From an uncultured Bacteroides sp. (GTDB lineage Bacteria > Bacteroidota > Bacteroidia > Bacteroidales > Bacteroidaceae): 64,000 bases of DNA. Location: positions 124,001 through 188,000 of the forward strand of contig CAMQVH010000003.1 of NCBI GenBank assembly GCA_947038155.1, given 5' to 3'. Positions 17,801 to 25,947 of this stretch are shown here, piece by piece. A model generated the notes under the pieces. The model searched no databases. It was not told the DNA's origin and saw only the letters and a list, made by a program, of their open reading frames with translations. The position numbers were made by a program, and so were the translations under genes. Numbering within the stretch: position 1 is the first letter of the stretch; every line of letters starts with the position of its first letter.

Positions 17801-18010
17801 GCCGAATCGGAAGATTACATCAACTGGGCATTCTCATTAGGAGACAACAGGATCAGTATGGTCCAGAGAGATTGCCTGTATAAGTTCTGGCAATGGAATC
17901 AGTATAATGAACTTGTAAAAGAGATTGATAAAGAGGAATACAGGCTAAGTAATCAGCGCTTTGAGGAGAAATATGCTTTATTCTCTCAAATCGTGGGACT
18001 TAGAAACTAA
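14876..18010 (+). CDS. DUF2723 membrane protein (glycosyltransferase GT117-like)
   Basis: A 1044-residue protein. The N-terminal half has about twelve membrane segments and the hallmark WDCPEF (residues 41-46) and GHPPGAP (56-62) motifs of DUF2723, a GT-C-like family proposed to move sugars from lipid-linked donors to exported acceptors. The C-terminal half (about 600-1044) is soluble, contains IIFSNGDNDTFPLWY near 640, and ends in TPR-like helices (ARKVLAYAEQAV, AKAYAALGEKTKAMPLL). Expected location is the inner membrane, with the C-terminal part in the periplasm. It is followed 43 bp later by a DUF3098 gene. Activity is by family only. Confidence 0.88.
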   Translation: MNYLLFKRWNDFSGWLVFLIAAFVYGMTIEPTASFWDCPEFISCAEKLQVGHPPGAPFYMLVGNLFTQFASDPSQVSRTVNFLNALLSAGCILFLFWSITRLVRYLLKEEKENLSVTDVIIILGSGLVGALAYTFSDTFWFSAVEGEVYAFSSFLTALVFWMILRWQDESDTVYGDRWIILIAYIIGLSIGVHLLNLLCIPAIVLVFYYQKYQTISLKGAIAAIALSGLLIVLILFVYIPGMADIGGWFELLFVNALGFPFQTGLIVFLAITFFLLIAGIYRFKKRLINTALWCILMLTVGYTTYAVILIRANANTPLNENAPDNIFALKSYLNREQYESAPLLYGKTYASEPEYVPEGDYYKVKMKTGSAVYRPNKEEGKYKVIRNKEEVCYTQNMLFSRMWNDRMASSYKSWSGGTDEAPTQKENLTYFFTYQLNYMYWRYFLWNFVGRQNDIQGHGEPEHGNWITGIPLLDNLRLGDQELLPESLRQNKGHNVFYALPLLLGLIGIYWQWMRGKKGMQQFSVVFFLFFMTGLAIVLYLNQTPGQPRERDYAYAGSFYAFAIWIGMGAAGLCDALRKKKSSVLQVSLLMFLCLLIPVQMASQTWDDHDRSNRFTCRDFGANYLMTLPDKGNPIIFSNGDNDTFPLWYNQDTEGVRRDTRICNLSYAQTDWYIYQQQCPLYDAPGLPITWSKDQYQEGKNEYVAIRPELKKQIEELYQKHPEEARDSFGDDPFEVKNILKYWALSEKQDFHVIPTDTISINIDKDAVLRSGMMLPDSIRHLKGEDLRNAIPDKIYISLKDMRILTKVDMLMLEMLANCNWERPLYMAISVGEVSKLKFDHYFVQEGLAFRFTPFDYKKWGNVKGDNNYAIDVERLYENVMNRYKYGGLDTPGLYLDETTLRTCYYHRRLFAQLAKELIRQGDNTRARKVLAYAEQAVPAYNVPEIYESGSFDIAKAYAALGEKTKAMPLLKYLTAESEDYINWAFSLGDNRISMVQRDCLYKFWQWNQYNELVKEIDKEEYRLSNQRFEEKYALFSQIVGLRN

Positions 18011-18053
18011 AATCCGGAAATATAAACTTGAAAACAATAAAACTATCAGAAGT

Positions 18054-18275
18054 ATGAGAAATGCATTGAGTAAAATAAATTATATTATTCTATCGATTGG
18101 TTCGATATTGATTATCACAGGATATATATTAATGAGCGGCGAGGGGAGTACCCCTGCCGCCTATAACCCTGATATCTTCAGCAGACTTCGTATATGTATT
18201 GCACCCATTATTTGTTTACTCGGTTATTTGCTGAATGTAGTTGGCATTATTTATATTACAAAAAAGAATAATTAG
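18054..18275 (+). CDS. DUF3098 small membrane protein
   Basis: From ATG 18054 the protein has 73 residues and two membrane helices (YIILSIGSILIITGYILMSG and ICIAPIICLLGYLLNVVGII) separated by a short loop with NPDIFSRLR. The LMSGxG and Pro-containing loop fit DUF3098, a small Bacteroidota family that I recall usually lying beside ftsX and uppP. Here it lies after a DUF2723 gene instead, so it is probably a second copy. The frame is open upstream to 17961 but that part overlaps the DUF2723 coding end and would hide the first helix behind a charged leader. Confidence 0.72.
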   Translation: MRNALSKINYIILSIGSILIITGYILMSGEGSTPAAYNPDIFSRLRICIAPIICLLGYLLNVVGIIYITKKNN

Positions 18276-18369
18276 CAGGGATACATCTTAAATATTTTCA
18301 AAAGAATGCGTTTTTAAGCCAAATAATTACTTCTTTTGTCCTCACTAATAAAAATGAAAGTCGGACAAC

Positions 18370-18921
18370 ATGAGTAATAACATTGACATAAAAACGCTTG
18401 AAGCCTTCCAGGATGGAAATCACAAGGCTTTTGAAACTGTTTTTATAGCCTATTACAATAAAACTAAGGCTTTCATCGACGGATATATAAAATCGGAATC
18501 GGATGCCGAAGAATTGACAGAAGACCTTTTTGTCAATCTTTGGATCAATCATGATTCGATTGATGCATCCAAGTCTTTTAGTTCTTATCTGCATACGATT
18601 GCCCGAAACTCAGCCATAAACTTTTTAAAGCATAAGTATGTACACGATACTTATCTGAACAATAATCAGGAGACAGAATATAGTTCTACCTCCGAAGAAG
18701 ATCTTATTGCTAAAGAGTTAGGCTTATTGATAGATGACATTGTCGGAAAAATGCCGGAACAGCGGAAAATGATCTATACATTAAGCCGTCAGGAAGGATT
18801 GAGCAATGCCGAGATAGCGATACAGCTCAATACCACTAAAAGAAACGTCGAAAGTCAGTTAAGCCTCGCATTAAAGGAGATACGGAAAGCTATCTCGTGC
18901 TTTTTATTGTCTTTTTTATAA
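18370..18921 (+). CDS. ECF-type RNA polymerase sigma factor of a FecR/TonB-receptor set
   Basis: A 183-residue sigma factor with region 2 at about 15-85 (FETVFIAYYNKTKAFIDGYI, AEELTEDLFVNLWIN, SYLHTIARNSAINFLKHKY) and region 4 at about 120-175 (MPEQRKMIYTLSRQEGL and HTH NAEIAIQLNTTKRNVESQL). It is followed by fecR-type and TonB-receptor genes on the same strand, so it most likely drives that receptor in response to substrate binding, the standard trans-envelope circuit. Confidence 0.94.
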   Translation: MSNNIDIKTLEAFQDGNHKAFETVFIAYYNKTKAFIDGYIKSESDAEELTEDLFVNLWINHDSIDASKSFSSYLHTIARNSAINFLKHKYVHDTYLNNNQETEYSSTSEEDLIAKELGLLIDDIVGKMPEQRKMIYTLSRQEGLSNAEIAIQLNTTKRNVESQLSLALKEIRKAISCFLLSFL

Positions 18922-18984
18922 AAACATCCACTTTTTCATTGAGCTTTTTGCCATCAAACTGTATATATAGTAAATACAGCAAAA

Positions 18985-19959
18985 ATGGAAAAGAGTAATA
19001 TTATCACCAGAATCATCAAAAAGTTCCTTTCCGGACGTTTTTCTGCTGAAACGGAGGAAAAGGTACAGCGATGGATTATGAAGGAAGAAAACGCGGAAGA
19101 GAAAGAAAAAGCCTCATTGGAGTATTGGAACGAATTGGATGCAGAAGCCGATTCGAAAACATACAGTGCTTTAGAGCGGGTCAATTTAAGAACCGGATAC
19201 AACAAAGAACATCTTGAAAATATTGTTTTATATCATAAGTTTGTCCGCATTGTAGCCGTCGTTATTCCCATATGCTTATTGGCAGGAGGAGTGCTCTATT
19301 ATATCCCTTCTGGAAACGAGCAGATAGAAATATCCACAGCTTATGGCGAACAAAAACGCCTGGTTCTGCCGGATAGTTCCGAAGTATGGCTGAATGCAGG
19401 AAGTACAATTACTTATCCGGAAACTTTTACCAAAGAGAATCGTGTCGTTACCCTTGATGGAGAAGCATATTTCTCAGTCAGAAAAGATGATGCAAAACCT
19501 TTCATAGTAGAAACATCGCAACTATCCGTCAAGGTACTTGGAACGAAGTTCAATGTAAAGGCATATGCTAATGATGCGAATATTACCACAACGTTGACTA
19601 GTGGGAAAGTGGAAGTGAGTACGCAATCCCGTCCTCCTCAAACACTCAATCCTAACGAACAACTCACCTATAATAAATCGACATCAGATATTGAGATATC
19701 GACAGTAGACACTGTTGACACTAACAGTTGGGTAAAAGGAAGATTAATCTTCACCAATGCTACTGCCGAAGAAATATTCAGAACGTTGGAACGACGTTAT
19801 GATACTGTTATCGATCATTCTACCGATTTTTCTGCCTCCAGGCGATACACCGTCAAATTCCTGGAAGATGAGAATCTGGACGAAATGCTGAATATATTAG
19901 AAGATATAATCGGCTTTAGCTATCGGCAGAGCGGGAACAAAATAATAATAACCAAATAA
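18985..19959 (+). CDS. FecR-family anti-sigma factor
   Basis: 324 residues: cytoplasmic sigma-binding region (1-85), one membrane helix near 88-108 (RIVAVVIPICLLAGGVLYY), periplasmic FecR domain (about 115-215; signature AYGEQKRLVLPDSSEVWLNA and GEAYFSVRKDDAKPFIVET) and a C-terminal STN-like/DUF4974 part (about 250-324; LIFTNATAEEIFRTLERRY). It should hold the sigma factor at 18370 inactive until the receptor's N-terminal domain signals through the periplasm. A hairpin separates it from the receptor gene. Confidence 0.94.
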   Translation: MEKSNIITRIIKKFLSGRFSAETEEKVQRWIMKEENAEEKEKASLEYWNELDAEADSKTYSALERVNLRTGYNKEHLENIVLYHKFVRIVAVVIPICLLAGGVLYYIPSGNEQIEISTAYGEQKRLVLPDSSEVWLNAGSTITYPETFTKENRVVTLDGEAYFSVRKDDAKPFIVETSQLSVKVLGTKFNVKAYANDANITTTLTSGKVEVSTQSRPPQTLNPNEQLTYNKSTSDIEISTVDTVDTNSWVKGRLIFTNATAEEIFRTLERRYDTVIDHSTDFSASRRYTVKFLEDENLDEMLNILEDIIGFSYRQSGNKIIITK

Positions 19960-19983
19960 CAAGAAAACAGCCTATGAACAAAA

Positions 19984-20021
19984 AGAACCGGGAAGCAGCT
20001 TGAGACCCTCTTCCCAGTTCT
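19984..20021 (+). other. Hairpin between fecR and the TonB-receptor gene
   Basis: AGAACCGGGAAG (19984-19995) and CTTCCCAGTTCT (20010-20021) pair over 12 bp with one mismatch or G-T pair, loop of 14. No T-tract follows, so it may be an attenuating or RNA-processing hairpin rather than a full terminator. Confidence 0.55.
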
Positions 20022-20085
20022 GAAATGTCTATCCTCATTTAAACCGCGAAGTAAAAACGAAGTATCAACGTACAAATATAAAATA

Positions 20086-22707
20086 ATGAATCGAATTAAT
20101 GCGAATAAAAAGCCAGATAAGATGATCATTCTTGTGTTTTTTTCCATTCTGTCATTGACGGCACTTTCCCAAAATGCAGAAAAGAAAATTACAATTCAAA
20201 ACAAAAATATCTCTTTAAAAGAAGCCTTCGAGCAAATAGAACTACAAACAGACTATAGCATAGCTTACGAACAGTCAAACCTGAACCTGAAAAAGAGGCA
20301 ATCATTGTCGCTAAAGTCCGCAAGTATAGAGAAGGCATTAACACAAATATTGAAAGGTACCGGATACACATACAAAATAAAGGGATATCATATTATTATC
20401 TCTTTGCCGGCACCAAAAACAGAAACAATCGACGAAAAGACACAAAAACTGACGCAAACTATAAGAGGAATCGTAGTCGATTCCAAAACCAATGTTCCGA
20501 TAGAGTATGCCTCCGTCTATATATCGGGGGAACCTTCCTTGAACAGCTCCACAGATAGTCTTGGAAACTTCAGAATCGGCAATGTTCCTATTGGGCGCTA
20601 CAATATCCAGGCGTCTTTTACGGGATATCACACAAGCATAATCAGTGAAGTATCCGTAACTTCATCCAAAGAAGTATATGTAGAAATCCCGATGGACGAG
20701 AATATCCAATACCTGGCAGAAGTCCTCGTGAAACCGGAAATAAAGAAAGACCGGACGATCAATCCTATGGCTATCACAGGTGGCCGTATGATCAGCATGG
20801 AAGAAGCAGGCAGATTTGCCAACGGCTTCGATGATCCTGCACGATTAAGTGCCGCTTTCGCAGGAGTGGCGGGAGACATCGGTACCAATGCCGTAGCCAT
20901 TCGCGGAAACTCCCCGCAATTCACACAATGGAGGCTGGAAGGAATCGAAATACCTAATCCGACCCATTTTGCCGATTTGTCAGGATTAGGCGGAGGTTTC
21001 CTGTCAGCTCTGAGTACACAGGTGATCGGAAATTCGGATTTTTATAACGGAGCTTTTCCCGCAGAATATAACAATGTATTATCGGGTGTTTTCGATATGC
21101 ACCTGCGCAATGGAAATAATCAAAAGTACGAACACGCTTTTCAAGTCGGACTAATGGGTATCGATCTGTCATCAGAGGGACCAATCAGTAAAAAACGAGG
21201 AAGTTCTTATCTCGTTAATTATCGTTTTTCTACTACATCACTGGCTTCCGGCAATGATCTGAACCTCAAATATCAGGATTTATCATTCAAGCTAAACTTT
21301 CCGACCTCCAAAGCCGGCACCTTTTCTATTTGGGGATTAGGTCTGATTGACAGGAACAAAGCTCCAATAGAGGAGCGTTCCAAATGGGAAACTCTGGGAG
21401 ACCGGCAATCGGGAGAAAACAGGCTCGAAAAAATGGCAGGAGGGCTGGCACACAAGTATGTGATAAATGAAAACACGTATGTCCGTTCTTCCCTGTCTGC
21501 CACTTATTCCAAAGATCATACAGTGGTAGATCAACTAGCAGATGACAAACTAATCAGAGTAGGAGATATCCGGAACAGCAGGTGGGACTTCGTTTTTAAT
21601 TCTTATCTGAATACAAAGTTCAGTCCGAGACATACTAACAGAACGGGAGTTACGATTACAAACCTTCACTATGATCTTGATTATCAAGTCAGTCGTTATT
21701 TCGGATTAAACAGACCTATGGAACAGATTTCAAAAGGCAATGGCGAAAGCACAGTCTTTTCGGCCTATAGCAGTTCGGTTATCAATCTGAATAATAACTG
21801 GGTCACCAGCTTAGGAGTAACAGCCCAATATTTTACTTTGAACAATAACTTATCCATCGAACCGCGAGTTGCCCTAAAATGGAAAATAAATCCGAAACAT
21901 TCTTTGGCGTTAGCCTATGGGTTGCATAGTCGCAGGGAAAAGCTGGATTATTATTTTGTAGAAAAGGTCGTCAACGGCAAGAACCAGTCAAACCGATATC
22001 TGGATTTTTCCCGGGCGCATCATGTCGGGATGACATACGACTGGAATATCAATCAAAACCTGCATTTAAAGATAGAGCCTTATTTCCAATATTTATTTCG
22101 CATACCAGTTGAAAAGAACTCCTCCTTCTCGGTCATTAACCATGAAGATTTTTATTTGGACAGAATCTTGACCAACACTGGTCAAGGCAGAAATTATGGA
22201 ATAGACATCACGCTGGAACAATATATGAAAAATGGCTTTTACTATATGATTACAGGTTCTTTATTCAAGTCGAAATATAGGGGAGGAGACAATGTTTGGC
22301 GTAATACAAGACTGGATAAGAACTATCTGCTGAACTTGCTTGCCGGAAAAGAGTGGATGGTCGGTAAACTTAAACAAAACGTACTGAGTCTCAACGGACG
22401 TTTATTCTTCCAGGGAGGGGAACGTTACACACCCGTAAACGAAGAAAGAAGTCAGGCAGAGCATGACATCGTTTTTGATGAAACGAAAGCATACAGTAAA
22501 AGATTCAGTCCTTCCATAAACGGTGACGTTTCTATCAGCTTCCGGATAAATAAGAAAAGAGTATCTCATGAGTTCTCATTGAAGATTCTGAATGTAGGTA
22601 TGCGCACCGGAATGCACTTTTACCAATACAATGAAAAGACCCTTAAAATTGAAGAGAAAGAAGGAACAGGGTTAATTCCCAATATAAGTTATAAGATTTA
22701 TTTCTAG
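20086..22707 (+). CDS. TonB-dependent receptor with N-terminal STN signalling domain, no SusD partner
   Basis: An 873-residue outer-membrane protein. Signal sequence in 1-30 (ILVFFSILSLTALSQN), then an STN domain (about 35-105: FEQIELQTDYSIAYEQSNLN, LSLKSASIEKALTQILKGTG), a carboxypeptidase-regulatory-like beta domain (about 125-210: GIVVDSKTNVPIEYASVYI), the plug (about 225-350: AIRGNSPQFTQWRLEGIEI) and a beta-barrel ending in Phe (ISYKIYF). The STN domain and the sigma/FecR genes upstream show a signalling receptor. At 873 residues it is shorter than SusC-type proteins and no susD gene follows, so the substrate need not be a glycan; a peptide, siderophore or metal complex is as likely. Confidence 0.9.
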   Translation: MNRINANKKPDKMIILVFFSILSLTALSQNAEKKITIQNKNISLKEAFEQIELQTDYSIAYEQSNLNLKKRQSLSLKSASIEKALTQILKGTGYTYKIKGYHIIISLPAPKTETIDEKTQKLTQTIRGIVVDSKTNVPIEYASVYISGEPSLNSSTDSLGNFRIGNVPIGRYNIQASFTGYHTSIISEVSVTSSKEVYVEIPMDENIQYLAEVLVKPEIKKDRTINPMAITGGRMISMEEAGRFANGFDDPARLSAAFAGVAGDIGTNAVAIRGNSPQFTQWRLEGIEIPNPTHFADLSGLGGGFLSALSTQVIGNSDFYNGAFPAEYNNVLSGVFDMHLRNGNNQKYEHAFQVGLMGIDLSSEGPISKKRGSSYLVNYRFSTTSLASGNDLNLKYQDLSFKLNFPTSKAGTFSIWGLGLIDRNKAPIEERSKWETLGDRQSGENRLEKMAGGLAHKYVINENTYVRSSLSATYSKDHTVVDQLADDKLIRVGDIRNSRWDFVFNSYLNTKFSPRHTNRTGVTITNLHYDLDYQVSRYFGLNRPMEQISKGNGESTVFSAYSSSVINLNNNWVTSLGVTAQYFTLNNNLSIEPRVALKWKINPKHSLALAYGLHSRREKLDYYFVEKVVNGKNQSNRYLDFSRAHHVGMTYDWNINQNLHLKIEPYFQYLFRIPVEKNSSFSVINHEDFYLDRILTNTGQGRNYGIDITLEQYMKNGFYYMITGSLFKSKYRGGDNVWRNTRLDKNYLLNLLAGKEWMVGKLKQNVLSLNGRLFFQGGERYTPVNEERSQAEHDIVFDETKAYSKRFSPSINGDVSISFRINKKRVSHEFSLKILNVGMRTGMHFYQYNEKTLKIEEKEGTGLIPNISYKIYF

Positions 22708-22748
22708 ACAAACTAAAATCCTAAATGTCTAAAAGTAATCATTATGCT

Positions 22749-22795
22749 CTGTCATTCAGACCTCCCGTTACCAAGAGAAATGTTCTGAATGACAG
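22749..22795. repeat. Perfect 12-bp inverted repeat upstream of the redox operon
   Basis: CTGTCATTCAGA (22749-22760) and TCTGAATGACAG (22784-22795), loop 23. It lies between the TonB-receptor gene end and the -7 element at 22921. No T-run, so it may be a weak terminator, an RNA structure or a protein site. Confidence 0.65.
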
Positions 22796-22920
22796 AAACT
22801 CTTATGTACAATGACTTTCGGTAATTATGATATAACAATCCAGAATTAAAAAAAATCCTAATCAGTAATATTGGTATAACTTTCTGTAATTTATATACTG
22901 CAAAAATCAATCACTCTGCT

Positions 22921-22928
22921 TAAATTTG
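22921..22928 (+). promoter_or_regulatory. -7 element for the redox/uptake operon
   Basis: TAAATTTG matches TAnnTTTG, 87 bp upstream of ATG 23016. No clear -33 box. Confidence 0.45.
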
Positions 22929-23015
22929 CATCGGTTAAAAAGCATAAGATTCGATTCTAATGAAATTGAAAATAATTAAGATATAACTACTATAAATTGA
23001 AAATCTAATAAATTT

Positions 23016-24524
23016 ATGTTGCGTACTATCAGACTTACAGCCGCAATCGTGTGTTTCACACTTATTACCCTGCTGTTCCTTGATTTCACAGGGACATTGC
23101 ACACATGGTTCGGATGGCTGGCGAAAATTCAGTTCCTGCCGGCAGTATTAGCCTTGAACATAGGTGTAGTGCTATTCCTTATTGTGCTCACATTACTATT
23201 CGGGCGTATTTATTGTTCGGTCATTTGCCCGTTAGGAGTATTTCAGGATGCTGTTTCATGGTTCTCCGGCAAACAGAAAAAGAACCGCTTCCGTTATTCT
23301 CCGGCTTTAAAATGGCTGAGATATGGTGTATTGGCTGTATTCATCCTTGCCTTGGTTGCCGGACTGAATGCTTTTGTCGTTCTACTGGCACCTTACAGTG
23401 CATACGGCCGGATGGTTTCCAGTCTGCTGGCTCCGGTATGGCAATGGGGAAATAATCTCTTGGCATATTTTGCCGAACGGGCAGAAAGCTATGCTTTCTA
23501 TGAAGTGGATGTCTGGATGAAAAGTCTTTCAACGCTGATCATTGCTGTGATTACACTTATTGTACTTTTTGTTTTGGCATGGCGTAACGGACGTACTTAT
23601 TGCAATACCATTTGTCCTGTCGGCACCGTATTGGGATTCATATCACGATACTCCATCTTCAAGCCTGTGATCGATACTTCCAAATGTAATAGCTGCGGAT
23701 TGTGCGCACGTAATTGTAAAGCATCCTGTATTAATGCCAAAGCCCATGAAATTGATTATAGCCGTTGTGTCGCTTGTATGGATTGCCTGGGAAAATGTAA
23801 GCAAGGAGCTATTAAATATACTAGACGTATTCAAAAGAAAGAAGGGGTTAATACGGAAACGGTTAAAATAAAATCTGTAACCTCGGAACAGATTGACAAT
23901 GCCCGTCGTAGTTTTCTTTCGGCATCGACTATTTTCGCTACTTCTACCATACTGAAAGCACAGGAGAAAAAGGTAGACGGAGGATTGGCAGCCATTGAAG
24001 ACAAGAAGATTCCCAACCGGGAGAATCCGATTTATCCTCCCGGATCATTAAATGCACGCAACTTTGCCCAACATTGTACTGCCTGTCAGCTATGTGTCTC
24101 TGTTTGTCCTACTCAGGTATTACGTCCATCCGGTAATCTGGCAACTCTCATGCAGCCGGAAATGTCCTATGAACGTGGTTATTGTCGTCCGGAGTGTGCC
24201 AAATGTGCGGAAGTATGCCCTACAGATGCCATTCATCTGACCAGCCTGGCAGAGAAATCCGCTATCCAAATCGGGCATGCTGTATGGATCAAGGAGAACT
24301 GCGTACCGCTGACTGATGGAATGGAATGCGGCAACTGTGCCCGCCATTGTCCGGCAGCCGCTATTCAGATGGTAGCTTCCGATCCCGAAATAGCGGACTC
24401 ACCGAAGATTCCGGCAATCAATGTCGAACGGTGTATTGGTTGCGGTGCTTGCGAGAATCTTTGTCCATCCCGTCCTTTCAGTGCCATTTACGTGACCGGA
24501 CATCAGATGCACAGAATTGTATGA
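23016..24524 (+). CDS. NapH-NapG-like fused polyferredoxin (membrane quinol oxidase plus ferredoxin arm)
   Basis: 502 residues in two halves. The first (1-265) is NapH-like: several membrane helices, two CxxxCP sites (Cys67/71 in GRIYCSVICPLG, Cys196/200 in GRTYCNTICPVG) and two 4Fe-4S motifs (Cys224-234 and 251-261). A twin-arginine-like ARRSFLSASTIFATS (297-311) follows, then a NapG-like half: PPGSLNARNFAQHCTACQLC (341-360) and further clusters near 390-401, 429-445 and 473-483. In NapGH the G subunit is a Tat-exported periplasmic ferredoxin fed by the quinol-oxidising H subunit; here both are one chain. It is the first gene of a five-gene operon with no napA, so its electrons probably go to the reductase encoded 20 bp downstream. 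Orientation of the second half is inferred. Confidence 0.85.
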   Translation: MLRTIRLTAAIVCFTLITLLFLDFTGTLHTWFGWLAKIQFLPAVLALNIGVVLFLIVLTLLFGRIYCSVICPLGVFQDAVSWFSGKQKKNRFRYSPALKWLRYGVLAVFILALVAGLNAFVVLLAPYSAYGRMVSSLLAPVWQWGNNLLAYFAERAESYAFYEVDVWMKSLSTLIIAVITLIVLFVLAWRNGRTYCNTICPVGTVLGFISRYSIFKPVIDTSKCNSCGLCARNCKASCINAKAHEIDYSRCVACMDCLGKCKQGAIKYTRRIQKKEGVNTETVKIKSVTSEQIDNARRSFLSASTIFATSTILKAQEKKVDGGLAAIEDKKIPNRENPIYPPGSLNARNFAQHCTACQLCVSVCPTQVLRPSGNLATLMQPEMSYERGYCRPECAKCAEVCPTDAIHLTSLAEKSAIQIGHAVWIKENCVPLTDGMECGNCARHCPAAAIQMVASDPEIADSPKIPAINVERCIGCGACENLCPSRPFSAIYVTGHQMHRIV

Positions 24525-24543
24525 TTTAAATCAGAACAAGATT

Positions 24544-25947
24544 ATGGAAGAAAAAAATAAGAAAGACATAAACAGAAGAGATTTTATCAAAATCGTAGGT
24601 ATCAGTGCGGCTACATCGACAGCGATACTATACGGATGCTCGTCAAAAGGCACTTCTTCATCAAGCAGTGCATCGGCAGAAGGGGAAATTCCTACCGACA
24701 AAATGACTTACCGCACGTCTCCAACAACAGGCGACCGCGTGTCACTTTTAGGATACGGCTGTATGCGCTGGCCTCTCAAACCGGCTCCCGACGGTAAGGG
24801 TGAAGTGATCGATCAGGATGCAGTGAACGGATTAATCGATTACGCCATCGCTCATGGAGTAAACTATTTCGATACATCTCCGGCCTACGTACAAGGTTTT
24901 TCTGAGAAATCTACAGGAATTGCGCTAAGCCGTTATCCACGTGATAAATACTTCATTGCTACCAAACTATCCAACTTCTCTCCGGATACATGGTCACGCG
25001 AAGCTTCCCTCAAAATGTATCATAAATCTTTTGCAGACCTTCAGGTGGACTATATCGATTATATGCTGCTTCATGGCATCGGTATGGGTGGAATGGACGC
25101 CCTTAAAGGACGATATCTGGATAATGGAATGCTTGACTTTTTGATAAAAGAACGTGAAGCAGGTCGCATCCGCAATCTCGGATTCTCCTATCATGGCGAC
25201 ATCGAAGTATATGATTATCTGCTTTCCCGACACGATGAGATAAAGTGGGATTTCGTACAAATACAGCTTAACTATGTGGATTGGAAGCACGCGAAAGAGA
25301 CAAATGCCCGGAATACCGATGCCGAATATCTGTATGGTGAGCTACATAAAAGGGGGATTCCATCCATTATCATGGAACCGCTTTTGGGAGGTCGCTTGTC
25401 TAAACTGAACGACAATCTGGTGGCACGTCTCAAACAACGCCGTCCGGAAAGCAGCGTAGCTTCATGGGCTTTCCGCTTTGCCGGAACGTTCCCCGATATA
25501 TTGACTGTATTAAGCGGTATGACGTATATGGAACATTTGCAGGATAACCTGCGCACTTATTCTCCATTGGAACCGCTGACTGATGAAGAGATGGATTTTC
25601 TGGAAGACACAGCACAGTTAATGCTGAAGTATCCTACCATCCCTTGCAATGACTGCAAATATTGTATGCCATGTCCGTATGGCCTGGATATTCCGGCTGT
25701 CTTATTACATTATAACCGTTGTGTCAATGAAGGCAATGTTCCTAAAAACGGACAGGATGAGAATTATGTCAAAGCCCGCCGGGCATTTCTTGTAGGATAT
25801 GACCGCAGTGTACCTAAACTCCGTCAGGCTAGTCATTGCATCGGATGTAATCAATGCGTACCCCACTGTCCTCAAAACATAGATATACCCAAAGAACTGC
25901 ACCGGATTGACCAATTTGTAGAACAACTGAAACAAGGAACCTTATAA
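24544..25947 (+). CDS. Exported aldo/keto reductase with two C-terminal 4Fe-4S clusters (Tat-type lipoprotein)
   Basis: From ATG 24544 the protein has 467 residues. The N-terminus NRRDFIKIVGISAATSTAI holds a twin-arginine motif (Arg11-Arg12), and LYGCSS gives a lipobox Cys32 followed by a Ser-rich linker. Residues 55-345 form an AKR barrel with catalytic residues Asp110, Tyr115, Lys141 and His177 (YFDTSPAY, FIATKLS, YMLLHG). The C-terminus has two ferredoxin motifs: Cys368/371/374/377 and Cys432/435/438/442. AKRs are normally cytosolic NADPH enzymes; export and Fe-S clusters suggest electrons come from the polyferredoxin encoded upstream. The substrate is unknown. An earlier in-frame ATG at 24517 lies inside the preceding gene and would spoil the signal. 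Confidence 0.87.
   Translation: MEEKNKKDINRRDFIKIVGISAATSTAILYGCSSKGTSSSSSASAEGEIPTDKMTYRTSPTTGDRVSLLGYGCMRWPLKPAPDGKGEVIDQDAVNGLIDYAIAHGVNYFDTSPAYVQGFSEKSTGIALSRYPRDKYFIATKLSNFSPDTWSREASLKMYHKSFADLQVDYIDYMLLHGIGMGGMDALKGRYLDNGMLDFLIKEREAGRIRNLGFSYHGDIEVYDYLLSRHDEIKWDFVQIQLNYVDWKHAKETNARNTDAEYLYGELHKRGIPSIIMEPLLGGRLSKLNDNLVARLKQRRPESSVASWAFRFAGTFPDILTVLSGMTYMEHLQDNLRTYSPLEPLTDEEMDFLEDTAQLMLKYPTIPCNDCKYCMPCPYGLDIPAVLLHYNRCVNEGNVPKNGQDENYVKARRAFLVGYDRSVPKLRQASHCIGCNQCVPHCPQNIDIPKELHRIDQFVEQLKQGTL

Larger units (their letters stand above)
22708..23015. other. 308-bp intergenic region with one strong hairpin and a -7 element
   Basis: No gene is seen. CTGTCATTCAGA (22749-22760) and TCTGAATGACAG (22784-22795) form a perfect 12-bp inverted repeat around a 23-nt loop, without a T-tract. 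A -7 match TAAATTTG at 22921-22928 probably starts the downstream operon, giving a leader of about 80 nt before ATG 23016. The leader is AT-rich; no riboswitch could be recognised by eye. Confidence 0.6.

Noticed and set aside
22749..22795. Fifth 22-nt array upstream of the redox operon
   Set aside because: Only two arms, 35-36 nt apart, no repeated unit at 22 nt.
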